This document shows, piece by piece, positions 24,237 through 34,249 of a stretch of 64,000 bases of DNA; the first letter of the stretch is position 1, and each line of letters opens with the position of its first letter. The notes below the pieces were generated by a model that saw only the letters and a list, made by a program, of their open reading frames with translations, was not told the origin of the DNA and did not search any database. A program made the position numbers and the translations under genes. The stretch covers positions 1 to 64,000 of the forward strand of contig NZ_VDFY01000257.1 of assembly GCF_006228125.1 (NCBI RefSeq). The letters are read 5' to 3'. Origin of the DNA: Micromonospora orduensis (GTDB lineage: Bacteria > Actinomycetota > Actinomycetes > Mycobacteriales > Micromonosporaceae).

Positions 24237-25555
24237 CCGCCGACCAGCCCGTGATCGCGGTGGTCTTCGACGCCGGCGCGGTGTCGGCGGCGGAGATCGC
24301 CGTGGGAATCACCGGTGTCGGGCAGCCGCTGTTCCTGGTGCCCGACACCGAACACACGAGCCATCTGCGGCCGGTCTTGACCCAGCTGGGCAAGGTCCTG
24401 CCGTTGACCGGCGCGCTGGACGACGTACGCCGGGAGGCGCCGGACGCCATCCTGACCTTCAGCGAGCAGATGTTGCCCGCGACAGCCGAACTGGCGGCCG
24501 CCCTGGGCCTGCCGTTCCACGACGTGGCGACGGTGACGTTGCTGACCGACAAGCAGCGGCAGCGGACGGCGCTGCGGGAGGCCGGCGTCGACGACGTCCG
24601 GCAGTACCCGCTGCGGTGTGCCACGGACTGGCCAGCCGCGGTCGCCGCTGTGGGGTTGCCCGCCATCATCAAGCCGCTGATCGGCGGCGGCAGCCGCGAC
24701 ACGTTCCGGGTGGACGACGCCGAGCAGGGGCAGGCGCTGGCCACACGGATTTTCGCGCGGTCGGCCACCGCCGGGGCATTCGTCGTCGAGGAGTTCATCT
24801 CGGGACGGCCGAGCCTGCCGTTCAGCGACCTGGTCTCGGTGGAGAGCCTGTGCGGCCCCGCCGGTCTCCGTCACCTCGCGGTCTCCAGCTACCTGCCGCT
24901 CGTACCCCCGTTCATCCTGACGGGCCGGTTCTGGCCGTGCCATCTGCCGGAGTCCGAACAGCGGGAGATCATCGCGCTCACCGATCGGGCCCTGACCGCG
25001 CTGGGCGTACGCCATGGGGTGACCCACACGGAGATCAAGCTCACCCCGGTCGGCCCACGCATCATTGAGGTGAACGGGCGAATGGGCGGACATGTCAACG
25101 ACATCGCCCGGGCAGCCAGCGGAGTGGACATGGTGCGGCTGGCGGCCCGGCTGGCGATGGGCGAGCCGATCGAGGTCCCACAGCTGCGTCCGGACCGGGT
25201 GCACTTCCAGTACCACACGCCGGCACCGTTCCGGCCGGCCCGCATGGTCGCGATGCACGGAGCGGCCGAGGCACGACGGCTGCCCGGCGTTACCGGGTAC
25301 CGCGTCTTCGTGCGCCCCGGCGAGCATCTGGACGGTGCCGTCCGGATCCGCGAGATGGACTTCGCCTGGGGCGCCTGCGACGACTACGACGACATGCACC
25401 GGACTCTGGCCGCGCTGCGCCGGACGCTGAGCTACGACTTCGAATTCGACGGGTCGGTGCGCCGGGTACATGCCGCGGAACTGTCCGGTGCACACGACGA
25501 GGTGGCATCCGGACCTGAAGCGTCCTACCCGGTCACCTCTGGGCCGGCCGCCTGA
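24233..25555 (+). CDS. ATP-grasp carboxylate-amine ligase
   Basis: A 440-residue ATP-grasp protein. An N-terminal Rossmann-like part is followed by TDKQRQRTALREAGV, PAIIKPLIGGGSRDTF (ATP-binding lysine and glycine loop), VVEEFISGRPS, and the Mg-binding segment IKLTPVGPRIIEVNGRMGGH. Such enzymes activate a carboxylate as acyl-phosphate and join it to an amine, often forming dipeptides or capping a peptide. It starts with an ATGA overlap and ends convergently, overlapping the A-PCP gene by 31 bases. The substrate cannot be inferred. Confidence 0.85.
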   Translation: MTADQPVIAVVFDAGAVSAAEIAVGITGVGQPLFLVPDTEHTSHLRPVLTQLGKVLPLTGALDDVRREAPDAILTFSEQMLPATAELAAALGLPFHDVATVTLLTDKQRQRTALREAGVDDVRQYPLRCATDWPAAVAAVGLPAIIKPLIGGGSRDTFRVDDAEQGQALATRIFARSATAGAFVVEEFISGRPSLPFSDLVSVESLCGPAGLRHLAVSSYLPLVPPFILTGRFWPCHLPESEQREIIALTDRALTALGVRHGVTHTEIKLTPVGPRIIEVNGRMGGHVNDIARAASGVDMVRLAARLAMGEPIEVPQLRPDRVHFQYHTPAPFRPARMVAMHGAAEARRLPGVTGYRVFVRPGEHLDGAVRIREMDFAWGACDDYDDMHRTLAALRRTLSYDFEFDGSVRRVHAAELSGAHDEVASGPEASYPVTSGPAA

Positions 25556-27291
25556 TCGAGGGCCTTGGCCAGTCCGGCCGGGGTCGGGTCGATGTAGAAG
25601 GCGAGCGGCGAGACCTCGACGCCGTACCGCTGCAGCAGGTCGGCGATGATTCGCACGCTGACCAGTGAATGGCCGCCCAGCTCGAAGAAGTCGTCGTCCG
25701 CGCCGAGGCCCTCGATGCCGAGATGGTCGGCCCACAGTTGCACGATCGTCGACTCAAGGTCGCCGGCCGGCGGCCGGTACACGGCATTGAGATCCGGCCG
25801 CGGCTGGACGGCGTGGGCCGCCAGCGCGCTCCGGTCCACCTTGCCGTTGGCGGTCAGCGGCAGCACCGGCACCTGGATGACCAGCGAGGGTACGGCGTAC
25901 TCGGCGAGCCGCTGGCGCAGCCCGGCGCGGATCTCCAGAGTGGACAGAGGCGAATTGCCGCGAGCCACCACAAAGGCGACCAAGCGGCTGTCCCCGGACG
26001 GCGTCCGTTGCGCCACTGCCGCCGCGTCCGCGACGCCGGGCATCGCGGCCACGGCGCTCTCCACCTCCGTGAGCTCGACACGGAAGCCGCGAATCTTGAC
26101 CTGCCCGTCCCTGCGGCCGACGAACTCGATCTCGCCGCCGGGCAGCTGCCGCACCAGGTCGCCAGTGGCGTACATGCGTGCCCCGGGGGCGAACGGGTCG
26201 GCCACGAACCGGATCGCGGTGAACGCCGGCCGGTCGAGATACCCGTGGGCGACGCCCTCGCCGCCGGCGTACAGCTCACCGATCTCGCCCTGCGGCACCG
26301 GCTGGAGCCGGTCGCCCAGCACGTAGGCCGTGGTGCCGCGGATGGGACGGCCGATCGGCACGTTCCGGTGGTCGGGCGCCGAGGTGACGTGGTGACAGCA
26401 GGTGAAGGTCGTGTTTTCGGTCGGTCCGTAACCGTTGACGAGCACCGTTCTGGGAAGCGCGGCCACCGCGCGCGCGACGTGCGGCGGGGACAGCACGTCG
26501 CCGCCGGCCAACAGGTACCGCAGTCCGCGCAGATCGGCCAGCCCGGTCTCCACCACCTGGTGGAACAGCCCGGCGGTGAGCCACAGCATGGTCACGTCGT
26601 GGCTCCGGACGAACGCCGACAGGTCGCCTGGCGTCAGGTCGCCGGAGGGCGCCACGGCCAGGGTGGCCCCGTTCAACAGCGGACCCCAGATTTCCCACGT
26701 GGACGCGTCGAAGGCAACGGGTGCCAGCATGGCGAAGACGTCGTCGGGCCGGATCGTCACGAAGTCGCTGCCGATCACCAGGCGGACGACGGCGCGGTGC
26801 GGGATGCACACGCCCTTCGGCCGGTCGGTGGAGCCCGACGTGAAGGCCACGTAGGCGACGGTGGCCGGGTCGGTACGAACCTCTGGTGGCGCAGCGCGGG
26901 CCGGTTCAGGCCAGCTCCCGTCGGCGGTACGCACGATCGGCGTACACCCGTCGGGTGACTCCGGCGCCAGCGCCGGCTCGGTCAGCAGGACCTCGACGCC
27001 GACCGCGCCGAGTATCGTGCGGCGCAGCTCGACCGGCTGCCGCCGGTCGAGCGCCAGGTACGTCGCCCCTGTCTTGATCACCGCCACCAGCGCGACCACC
27101 AGGGCGGCCGACCGGTGCAGGTGCAGCCCGACGATCGCGCCCGGGCGGACCCCGCGTTCCCACAGCAGAGCGGCCAGGCGGTCGCTGCGCTCGTCCAGCG
27201 CTCGGTACGTGAGGTCGCCATCCGCCGCCCGCACCGCGATCCGGTCGGGATCCCGGGCCGCCCTCGCACGGAAGGCATCGTCGATCGTCAC
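25525..27291 (-). CDS. NRPS A-PCP protein, aliphatic-type pocket
   Basis: A 588-residue adenylation plus carrier protein. The A3 motif is FTSGSTDRPKG (about residue 154), with an Asp in place of the usual Gly. A5 is NGYGPTENTTF, A7 YATGDLVR, A10 NGKVDR, and the carrier reads FFELGGHSLVSV (about residue 540). By eye the pocket residues are D-A-W-W-L-G-G-T-F-K, close to the valine code DAFWIGGTFK, so a branched aliphatic residue is likely. GTG 27291 overlaps the aminotransferase stop. It has no C or TE domain and must hand its residue on in trans. It is the last gene of the six-gene operon running from 37569. Confidence 0.9.
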   Translation of the reverse strand: MTIDDAFRARAARDPDRIAVRAADGDLTYRALDERSDRLAALLWERGVRPGAIVGLHLHRSAALVVALVAVIKTGATYLALDRRQPVELRRTILGAVGVEVLLTEPALAPESPDGCTPIVRTADGSWPEPARAAPPEVRTDPATVAYVAFTSGSTDRPKGVCIPHRAVVRLVIGSDFVTIRPDDVFAMLAPVAFDASTWEIWGPLLNGATLAVAPSGDLTPGDLSAFVRSHDVTMLWLTAGLFHQVVETGLADLRGLRYLLAGGDVLSPPHVARAVAALPRTVLVNGYGPTENTTFTCCHHVTSAPDHRNVPIGRPIRGTTAYVLGDRLQPVPQGEIGELYAGGEGVAHGYLDRPAFTAIRFVADPFAPGARMYATGDLVRQLPGGEIEFVGRRDGQVKIRGFRVELTEVESAVAAMPGVADAAAVAQRTPSGDSRLVAFVVARGNSPLSTLEIRAGLRQRLAEYAVPSLVIQVPVLPLTANGKVDRSALAAHAVQPRPDLNAVYRPPAGDLESTIVQLWADHLGIEGLGADDDFFELGGHSLVSVRIIADLLQRYGVEVSPLAFYIDPTPAGLAKALDQAAGPEVTG

Positions 27292-28499
27292 GCGGGTCCT
27301 CCCACGGCCACCGGACGCGTGGCACCACGCTCGAACGTCAGAGCCAGCCGGTCGACCGCGGCGACCGTCTCGGCCGGACTCAATGTGGCGTAGGACAGGC
27401 GAAGGTACCGCGAGCCGTCGCGTTCGATGCAGAAGGGCGACCCCGGCACGACGGCCACCCCGTTGGCGAGCGCCGCCGTGGTGAACGTCTCCGCGTCCAG
27501 CGCCTGATCGAGGATGGTGCACCAGAAGTACAGCCCACCGCGCGGCGGTGTGAACGACAGCCCCGGCACCCGCTCGGCCACCAGAGCGGACAGGCGCTCG
27601 GCACGCGTTCGGTACAGGGTGGCGAGACCAGCCACGTGCTTCTCGAGGAAGCCGGGCCGGCTCAGCAGCCCAGCAACGACGTACTGGCCGAAGGTGTTCG
27701 TCTGGACGTCGGCGCACTGCTTGACCGCGGTCAGGCGGGGCCCGAGCCAGGCGGGCGCGACCATGCCGGCGACACGGAAACCCGGACACAGCGTCTTGGA
27801 GAGGCTGAGCAGCCGGACGACCCGGCCGGTGTGCACGGCGGCCGAGGGCAGGCGGACACCGTCGAAGGAAAGGTCAGCGTACGGGTCGTCCTCGACGATG
27901 AGGAACCCGTACCGATCGGCCAGCTCTGCCAGATGCCGCCGCCGCTGCTCACTCAGCACAGCCCCGGAGGGGTTGTGGAAGTGTGGCACCACGTAGACCA
28001 ACTTCGGGCGCAGCCCCCGGCGCAGCTGCTCAGCCAGCACCTGGGTCTCCATGCCGTCCTCGTCGCTGGGCACCGGCGCCAGCTCGGCGCCGGCCTGGCG
28101 GAACGTCTCGATCGCGCCCACGTAGCTCGGGTCGTCAAGCGCGACTGAGTCACCCTCGTCGAGAAGAACTCGGGCAACGAGGTCCAGACCCTGCTGGCTG
28201 CCGCTGACGATGAGCACGCGGGCCGGGTCGACCGGGGCGCTCGAGGCGCTGGCTCGCGCCGCGATGATCTCGCGCAGCGCCGGCACGCCGTCCACCGGCC
28301 CGTACTGCAGGCTATTCGGGACTTTCCTCATCACCTGGTCGATGACCTCGGTGAGCTCGGCCACCGGGAAGCTGTCCGGCGCGGGCAGGCCCCCGGCCAT
28401 GGACAGCACGCCCGGGGCGGAGGCGGCGGCCAGGATGTCGCGCACCGCGTTCGAGTGCCCGCGACGCACACGCCGAGCGAGCAGGTCCTCGTCCGTCAT
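27288..28499 (-). CDS. PLP-dependent aminotransferase, HpgT/LysN-like
   Basis: A 403-residue fold-type I aminotransferase. It has SGSQQGLDLVARVLL, PHFHNPSG, EDDPYADLSF, and the PLP lysine in LLSLSKTLCPGFRVAG. It is related to the dpg-operon aminotransferase but clearly different. Its ATG overlaps the stop of the large NRPS (ATGA) and its stop overlaps the A-PCP start, so it is part of the assembly operon. It may form a nonproteinogenic amino acid from a 2-oxo acid, perhaps one methylated by the MppJ-like enzyme at the head of this operon. Confidence 0.87.
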   Translation of the reverse strand: MTDEDLLARRVRRGHSNAVRDILAAASAPGVLSMAGGLPAPDSFPVAELTEVIDQVMRKVPNSLQYGPVDGVPALREIIAARASASSAPVDPARVLIVSGSQQGLDLVARVLLDEGDSVALDDPSYVGAIETFRQAGAELAPVPSDEDGMETQVLAEQLRRGLRPKLVYVVPHFHNPSGAVLSEQRRRHLAELADRYGFLIVEDDPYADLSFDGVRLPSAAVHTGRVVRLLSLSKTLCPGFRVAGMVAPAWLGPRLTAVKQCADVQTNTFGQYVVAGLLSRPGFLEKHVAGLATLYRTRAERLSALVAERVPGLSFTPPRGGLYFWCTILDQALDAETFTTAALANGVAVVPGSPFCIERDGSRYLRLSYATLSPAETVAAVDRLALTFERGATRPVAVGGPA

Positions 28500-31400
28500 A
28501 TCCGGGCTCCGCTCCGCAGCTCGTCGCGGGACAGGTAGGCGCCCAACATGCGCCCGATCTCGTCGAGTGGCTCCGGCTGCGCCATGCTGCCGTGGTCCAC
28601 ATCGATCGGGCAGCACTCGATCTTTCCGCCGATGTGCGGCGCCCACGCGTCCGCCGTGGGTGCACCCTCCGGCCGGGCCTGGGTGGCCAGGAAGAACAAC
28701 AGGTCGCCGTCGAAATACCGCGGACGGAAATGCTTGATGAGCTCACGGTTGTGGTCCATGGTGCGGACGATGGCCTCGATCTGCGGTTCGCTCAGGCCGG
28801 CCAGCGCGCCACCCTCGCGGCGCAGAATCTCGGCGGCCCCGGCCACACCGATCGGCTCCCCGTCGGGCACCACGTCGGACCGGTCCCGATCAATCAGCGC
28901 GGCGATCGCCTCGCGCTCGTTGAGCCGGAACAGCGCCGGCAAGTCAGGGTAGCTGTCGAGCATGACCAGCAGCGACACCTCGGCGCCGCGCTCGCGCAAC
29001 TGGACCGCCATCTCATGGGCGATGACGCCGCCGAAGGACCACCCGAGCAGCCGGTACGGCCCGTCCGGCTGCACGGACCGGAGCTGCGCCACGTACTCGG
29101 CGGCCATGGCATCGACGGTGTCCGGCATCGAGTCCGGGTCGGACAGGCCGCGGGCCTGCAGACCGAACAGCGGGACGTCGGGATCGAGCATGCGGAGCAG
29201 GCCGACGTACGGCCAGCTCATGCCGCCGCCAGGGTGGACGCAGAAGAGCGGCAGCCCGGCACCGCGGGAGCGTAGTGGCAGCAGGATGTCGAGAGCGTCG
29301 GCGGCCGAGTCCCTGCCGAACCGTTCCATCAGGCCGGCCGGCGTCGGCGCCTCGAACACGCTACGCATGGCCAGCTCCCCGCCCAGCGTCTGCCGGACCC
29401 GACCGATCAGCCGCGCGGCGAGCAGCGAATGACCGCCCAAGGCGAAGAAGTCGTCGTCCGGTCCCACCGCCGGCAGGCCGAGGACCTCCGCGAACAGCTC
29501 GCACATGAACTGCTCGCGTGGGGTACGCGGCGCGCGGCCGGTCACGGCGTGGGTCAGGTCGGGCGCGGGCAGGCGGCGAACGTCCAGCTTGCCGTTTCCG
29601 ATCAGCGGCAGCACGTCCATCGCCACGAACGCCGACGGGATCATGTGGTCCGGCAGCGAGCTGCTCAGGTGGTCGCGCAGTTCGGCCGGCGAGATTGGCT
29701 GGGTGCCGGTAGTGGTGTAGTACGCCGCGAGCCGCTTGTCGCCGGGCCGGTCCTCCCGGACCACCACAGCGGCGTGCGAGATGGCAGGGTGGGCAGCCAG
29801 GACCACCTCGATCTCACCCAGCTCGACCCGGAACCCCCGGATCTTGACCTGGTCGTCGATGCGGCCCATGAAGTCGAGGCTGCCGTCGGGCTTCCAGCGC
29901 GCGAGGTCACCGGTGCGGTACATCCGCGTTCCCGGTGCCCCGAACCGATTGGCCACGAAGCGTTCCGCGGACAGCCCCGCTCGCCCGCGGTAGCCCCGCG
30001 CGATGCCCGCGCCGGACAGGTAGACCTCGCCGGTCACCCCGACCGGGGCAAGGTCGAGATTGCGGTCCAGCACGTACGCCTGCGCGTTTGCCAGGACGCG
30101 TCCGACCGGAATCCGCCCCGACAGGTCAGCCGGCCGGATGGTCTGCATCAACGCCATCATGGTCGTTTCGGTCGGACCGTACTGGTTCACCAGCTCGCAG
30201 TCCCAGTCCTGCATGACCACGGCCGCGTCCTGTGGGCGGAGCACCTCGCCACCGGTGCCGACCAGCCGTAGCGTGCGGACATCGGCGGGATCGGTGACGT
30301 AGGCGATGATCGACTCCAGCAGGGACGGGACGATCACCATGATGACCGTTACGCCGTGGTCGCGAATCGTGCGCAGCACGGTGGCCGGGTCGCGGGGTCC
30401 CTCGGCCGGCAGCAAGGCCGCCGAGCCGCCCGCCATGAGCGGCGCGAACACCTCCCGTACCAGCGCCTCGAAGGAGATGGAGATGACCGGCAGGCTGACG
30501 TCGTCGGCGGTCAGCCGAAACTGCCTGCACACGTCGATCAGACGATTGGTCGCGCTGCGATGCTCGAGCATCACGCTCTTCGGCCGGCCGGTGGAGCCGG
30601 ACGTGTAGATGATGTAGGCAAGGTTGTGCCCGGTTGCGATCTGCTCCGGGCGCTTCCGGGACGCCGCGTCCAAGCGCGGGTCGTCGGTCGTGAGCACGGC
30701 GACGCCGGCCGGCGGCTCCAGGCGCTCGAGGACCGCTCGCTCGGTCAGGAGAATCGTCGCGCCACTGTCGGCGAACATGAAGTTCAGGCGGTCGGTCGGG
30801 TAGTCCGGATCGGTCGGGATGTACGCGCCGCCCGCCTTCCAGATGGCCAGCAGGGCGGCGATGAGTTCGGGGCTGCGATAGATCGAGACGCCGACCGGCG
30901 ATTCCACCCTGACGCCCAGATCCCGCAGCACGTGGGCGATCTGGTTGGCGCGCTCGTCGAGCTCCCGGAAGGTCCAGCGGCGCTCCTCCTGCACGAGGGC
31001 CACCGCGTCCGGCGTCCGCTCCGCCTGCGCCTCGAACAGCTGCGCGATGGTCAGATGGTCGGGGAAGTCCACATCCGTGTCGTTCCGGCCGAGGAGCCAG
31101 GCGCGCTCATCGGCGCCGATCACGTCGATGGCGCTCAGCCGGATGGCCGGATCGGCGGACACCGTATCCAGCAGCCGGACGAGCCGCCGCACGAGCCGCT
31201 CCGCGGTGTCCCGGTCGAACAGATCGGTGCTGAACTCCAGTTCGGCGGCGATTCCGCCGTACCCGCCGTCGCCCCCCTTCCGCTCGTCGAACTTGAGGGA
31301 GAGATCGAACTTCGCGGTTCCCATGTGCACCGGCACCGGCCGTACCCGAAGCCCCTGCAATGCGAAATCGCTGGGTCCGTAGTTGTGCGATGCGATCATC

Positions 31401-34249
31401 ACCTGGAACAACGGGTGGCGCGCGGTCGACCGGATCGGGTTCACCACCTCGACCAGCCGTTCGAACGGCACGTCCTGGCTGTATGCGGCGACGTTGGCCG
31501 ACCGAACCCGACGAATCAGCTCGGCGAAGGCCGGATCGCCGGTGGTGTCGGTGCGGATCACCAGGCTGTTGACGAAGAAGCCGATGAGGTCGTCCAGGGT
31601 GTGGTCGTCCCGGCCGGCGATCGCGTTGCCGATGAGCAGGTCGGTGCCGGCGTTGAGCCGGGTCAGCAGCGCTGCGATCGCGGCCTGCAGCACCATGTGC
31701 ACGGTCGCCGCGCCGTCCCGGGCCAACCGGGACACCGCCCGGTGCAGCTCCGGTTCGATGTCGAAGGTCACCAGGTCGCCCTGGAAACTGGACGTCGCCG
31801 GGCGCGGCCGGTCGAACGGCAGCTCAAGCTCGTCAGGCGCGCCGCGCAGATGATTGCGCCAGCTGTCGAGCTGTTCGTCCATCCCGGCCAGCGCGTCACG
31901 CTGCCAGAGAGCGTAGTCGGCATACTGCACCGGCAGGTCGTCCCAGTTCGGCGCGGCCCCGGCCCGTCGCGCCGCGTAGGCCCTCGCCAGGTCACGTGCC
32001 AGCGGGCCGAGCGACCACCCGTCACCGGCAATGTGGTGCAGGACCATCAGCAGCACGTTGCGGTCCGGGTCGGTGCGGAACAACCAGACCCGCCACGGGA
32101 GGTCCTCGGCCAGATCGAACGTCTCCCGGGCGGCGTCTCGCAGCAGACCGGGGAGCTCGCCGGGTTCGGCATCCCGCACGCGCAGCGCGGGGCGGGCGTC
32201 GGCAGGGTCCAGAACTGTCTGGTAGGGCTCGCCAGCGGCGTTCCCGTAGACAGTCCGAAGGATCTCGTGCCGGGACGCGATGTCGTCGATCGCCGCGCCC
32301 AACGCCTCCCGGTCCACGCGGCCGGACAGCTCGAACGCCAGCGGAATCTGGTAGGCCGGGCTGTCGCGGTGCACCTGGTGCAGGAACCACAGACGCTGCT
32401 GCGCGAGGGAGAGTGGAATCCGGGCCGGCCGCGGTAGCCGTACCAGCGGAAGGCGCGTGGAGTGCTCGGTCAACCGCTGCGCCAGCCCGCGCACGGTTGG
32501 CGCGGCGAACAGCGTGTCGAGCGACAGGGTGACGTTCAGCGCGGCCCGGATCCGGTTGGTCAGCCGGATGGCCGTCAGCGAATGTCCGCCAAGCTCGAAG
32601 AAGTCGTCGTCGACGCCGCACGAGGGCAGGTCCAGAACCTCGGCGAAAATCTGGCAGAGCAGCTCCTCGCGGAGCGACCTCGGCGCGGTGCCCCCCGCGC
32701 TGGCGCGGACCGGTGCCGGCAGGCGGTCCTTGTCGAGCTTGCCGTTGGCCGTCATGGGCAGCTCATCGAGCATCGTGTAGGTGCCCGGCAGCATGTATTC
32801 CGGCAGCATGGCGGAGAGGTGGACGCGCAGGTCCGCTACCGGCGGGGCGGTCGCGCCGGCCGGCACGACGTAGGCGACCAACCGGGTGTCACCGGCGGGT
32901 TCCGCGCGCGGCACCACCACGGCATGTCGGACCCGCGGGTGGGCCACCAGGGCGGACTGGATCTCGCCCAGCTCGACCCGGTAGCCGCGGATCTGCACCT
33001 GGTCATCGATTCGGCCGCGGTATTCCAGGCCGGCCGGGCCGCGGCGGGCCAGGTCGCCGCTGCGGTACATGCGCGCGCCGGGCCCACCGATCGGGTCGAC
33101 GACGAAGCGCTGCGCGGTGATTCCGGGACGGTTGAGGTAGCCCATCGCCAGACCGGCGCCGCACACGTAGATCTCCCCGTCGACACCGTCGGGTACCGGC
33201 TCGAGGTTGTCGTCCAGCAGGTGCACGTTCAGGTCGGACAGCGGGACACCGATCGGGCTGCCACCGCCGGCGTCGACATCCTCGACAGTGAGGCGGTGGT
33301 AGGTGACGTGCACCGTGGTCTCGGTGATGCCGTACATGTCGACCAGTTCCGGCCGGTCCAGGCCGAAGCGGTCGACCCACGGCCGGAGCATGGCCGGATC
33401 CAGCGTCTCGCCACCGAAGACCACTGTACGCAGCGCCAGCCGGTCGAGCCGGCTGTCCCCGACGGCGGCGAGATCGACCAGAGAACGAAATGCCGACGGT
33501 GTTTGGTTAAGTACCGTCACCTGCTGCTCGACCAGGAGATCGAGCAACTCATTCGGCGCCCGCGCGACCGAGCGAGGCACGACCACCAACCGGCCGCCGT
33601 GCAGCAGCGCGCCCCACATCTCCCAAACCGAGAAATCAAAGGCGTACGAGTGGAACAGCGTCCACACGTCGGTCCGGTCGAACCCGAACAGCGGCATCGT
33701 CACCGTGAACAGGCGGGACACGTTGGCGTGGGTCACCACAACGCCCTTGGGCCGGCCGGTCGAGCCGGACGTGTAGATCACGTACATCGGGCTGTCCGCA
33801 TCGGCTGTCCGCTCGGGTGCCGTATCCGGTCGCGCCGACAGGGCCGCCCGCTCGGTGTCGAGTTCGACGATCCGGCCGGTGAACACCTCGCGCACCCGCG
33901 GCGCGAGCGCGCTCGTGGTCACCACCACCACCGCGCCAGCGTCCGCGAGCATGTGCTCGAGCCGGGCGGTCGGCTGCGCCGGATCCAGCGGCAGGTACGC
34001 CGAGCCGGACTTCGCGACCGCCAGCAGAGTGGAGACGAGTTCGGCGTCGCGGTCCAGCCACACCCCCACCAAGCGCCCCGGGCCGGCCCCCCCGGCCCGT
34101 AGGTGATGGGCCAGCTGGTTGCCCGCGGTGTCGAGCTGCGCGTAGGTCAGGGTCCCGGACACGCCGGTGACCGCCACGGCGTCGGGCGTGCGGGCCGCCT
34201 GGGCCGCGAAGGTGTCGGGTATCCAGCGCGAGTGGTTGGTCGACGTCAT
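28496..34249 (-). CDS. NRPS A-PCP-C-A-PCP-TE, terminal synthetase with Thr-specific first module
   Basis: A 1917-residue dimodular NRPS. A1 core YTSGSTGRPKG is near residue 163, PCP1 FFELGGHSL near 553, C active site LHHIAGDGWS near 741, A2 YTSGSTGRPKS near 1217, PCP2 FFALGGHSLL near 1605 and TE LGWSFGGVIAH near 1739. The A1 pocket by eye is D-F-W-N-V-G-M-V-H-K, the standard threonine code. The A2 pocket reads E-A-R-M-G-G-Q-M-M-K: Glu replaces the Asp that normally binds the amino group, so an unusual substrate is likely. Start ATG 34249 overlaps the ALDH stop and has GAGGGA upstream. The type I thioesterase indicates that this enzyme releases the product. It starts without a C domain, so it may also begin a chain. 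Confidence 0.95.
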   Translation of the reverse strand: MTSTNHSRWIPDTFAAQAARTPDAVAVTGVSGTLTYAQLDTAGNQLAHHLRAGGAGPGRLVGVWLDRDAELVSTLLAVAKSGSAYLPLDPAQPTARLEHMLADAGAVVVVTTSALAPRVREVFTGRIVELDTERAALSARPDTAPERTADADSPMYVIYTSGSTGRPKGVVVTHANVSRLFTVTMPLFGFDRTDVWTLFHSYAFDFSVWEMWGALLHGGRLVVVPRSVARAPNELLDLLVEQQVTVLNQTPSAFRSLVDLAAVGDSRLDRLALRTVVFGGETLDPAMLRPWVDRFGLDRPELVDMYGITETTVHVTYHRLTVEDVDAGGGSPIGVPLSDLNVHLLDDNLEPVPDGVDGEIYVCGAGLAMGYLNRPGITAQRFVVDPIGGPGARMYRSGDLARRGPAGLEYRGRIDDQVQIRGYRVELGEIQSALVAHPRVRHAVVVPRAEPAGDTRLVAYVVPAGATAPPVADLRVHLSAMLPEYMLPGTYTMLDELPMTANGKLDKDRLPAPVRASAGGTAPRSLREELLCQIFAEVLDLPSCGVDDDFFELGGHSLTAIRLTNRIRAALNVTLSLDTLFAAPTVRGLAQRLTEHSTRLPLVRLPRPARIPLSLAQQRLWFLHQVHRDSPAYQIPLAFELSGRVDREALGAAIDDIASRHEILRTVYGNAAGEPYQTVLDPADARPALRVRDAEPGELPGLLRDAARETFDLAEDLPWRVWLFRTDPDRNVLLMVLHHIAGDGWSLGPLARDLARAYAARRAGAAPNWDDLPVQYADYALWQRDALAGMDEQLDSWRNHLRGAPDELELPFDRPRPATSSFQGDLVTFDIEPELHRAVSRLARDGAATVHMVLQAAIAALLTRLNAGTDLLIGNAIAGRDDHTLDDLIGFFVNSLVIRTDTTGDPAFAELIRRVRSANVAAYSQDVPFERLVEVVNPIRSTARHPLFQVMIASHNYGPSDFALQGLRVRPVPVHMGTAKFDLSLKFDERKGGDGGYGGIAAELEFSTDLFDRDTAERLVRRLVRLLDTVSADPAIRLSAIDVIGADERAWLLGRNDTDVDFPDHLTIAQLFEAQAERTPDAVALVQEERRWTFRELDERANQIAHVLRDLGVRVESPVGVSIYRSPELIAALLAIWKAGGAYIPTDPDYPTDRLNFMFADSGATILLTERAVLERLEPPAGVAVLTTDDPRLDAASRKRPEQIATGHNLAYIIYTSGSTGRPKSVMLEHRSATNRLIDVCRQFRLTADDVSLPVISISFEALVREVFAPLMAGGSAALLPAEGPRDPATVLRTIRDHGVTVIMVIVPSLLESIIAYVTDPADVRTLRLVGTGGEVLRPQDAAVVMQDWDCELVNQYGPTETTMMALMQTIRPADLSGRIPVGRVLANAQAYVLDRNLDLAPVGVTGEVYLSGAGIARGYRGRAGLSAERFVANRFGAPGTRMYRTGDLARWKPDGSLDFMGRIDDQVKIRGFRVELGEIEVVLAAHPAISHAAVVVREDRPGDKRLAAYYTTTGTQPISPAELRDHLSSSLPDHMIPSAFVAMDVLPLIGNGKLDVRRLPAPDLTHAVTGRAPRTPREQFMCELFAEVLGLPAVGPDDDFFALGGHSLLAARLIGRVRQTLGGELAMRSVFEAPTPAGLMERFGRDSAADALDILLPLRSRGAGLPLFCVHPGGGMSWPYVGLLRMLDPDVPLFGLQARGLSDPDSMPDTVDAMAAEYVAQLRSVQPDGPYRLLGWSFGGVIAHEMAVQLRERGAEVSLLVMLDSYPDLPALFRLNEREAIAALIDRDRSDVVPDGEPIGVAGAAEILRREGGALAGLSEPQIEAIVRTMDHNRELIKHFRPRYFDGDLLFFLATQARPEGAPTADAWAPHIGGKIECCPIDVDHGSMAQPEPLDEIGRMLGAYLSRDELRSGARI

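Noticed and set aside
29429-32437. Several long plus-strand frames opposite the large NRPS
   Set aside because: Typical high-GC antisense shadows; composition and lack of starts do not support genes.
28496-34249. Dihydroxyphenylglycine-activating A domain among the visible NRPSs
   Set aside because: None of the four pockets read by eye resembles the published Dpg code; it may lie upstream of base 1 or use a divergent code.
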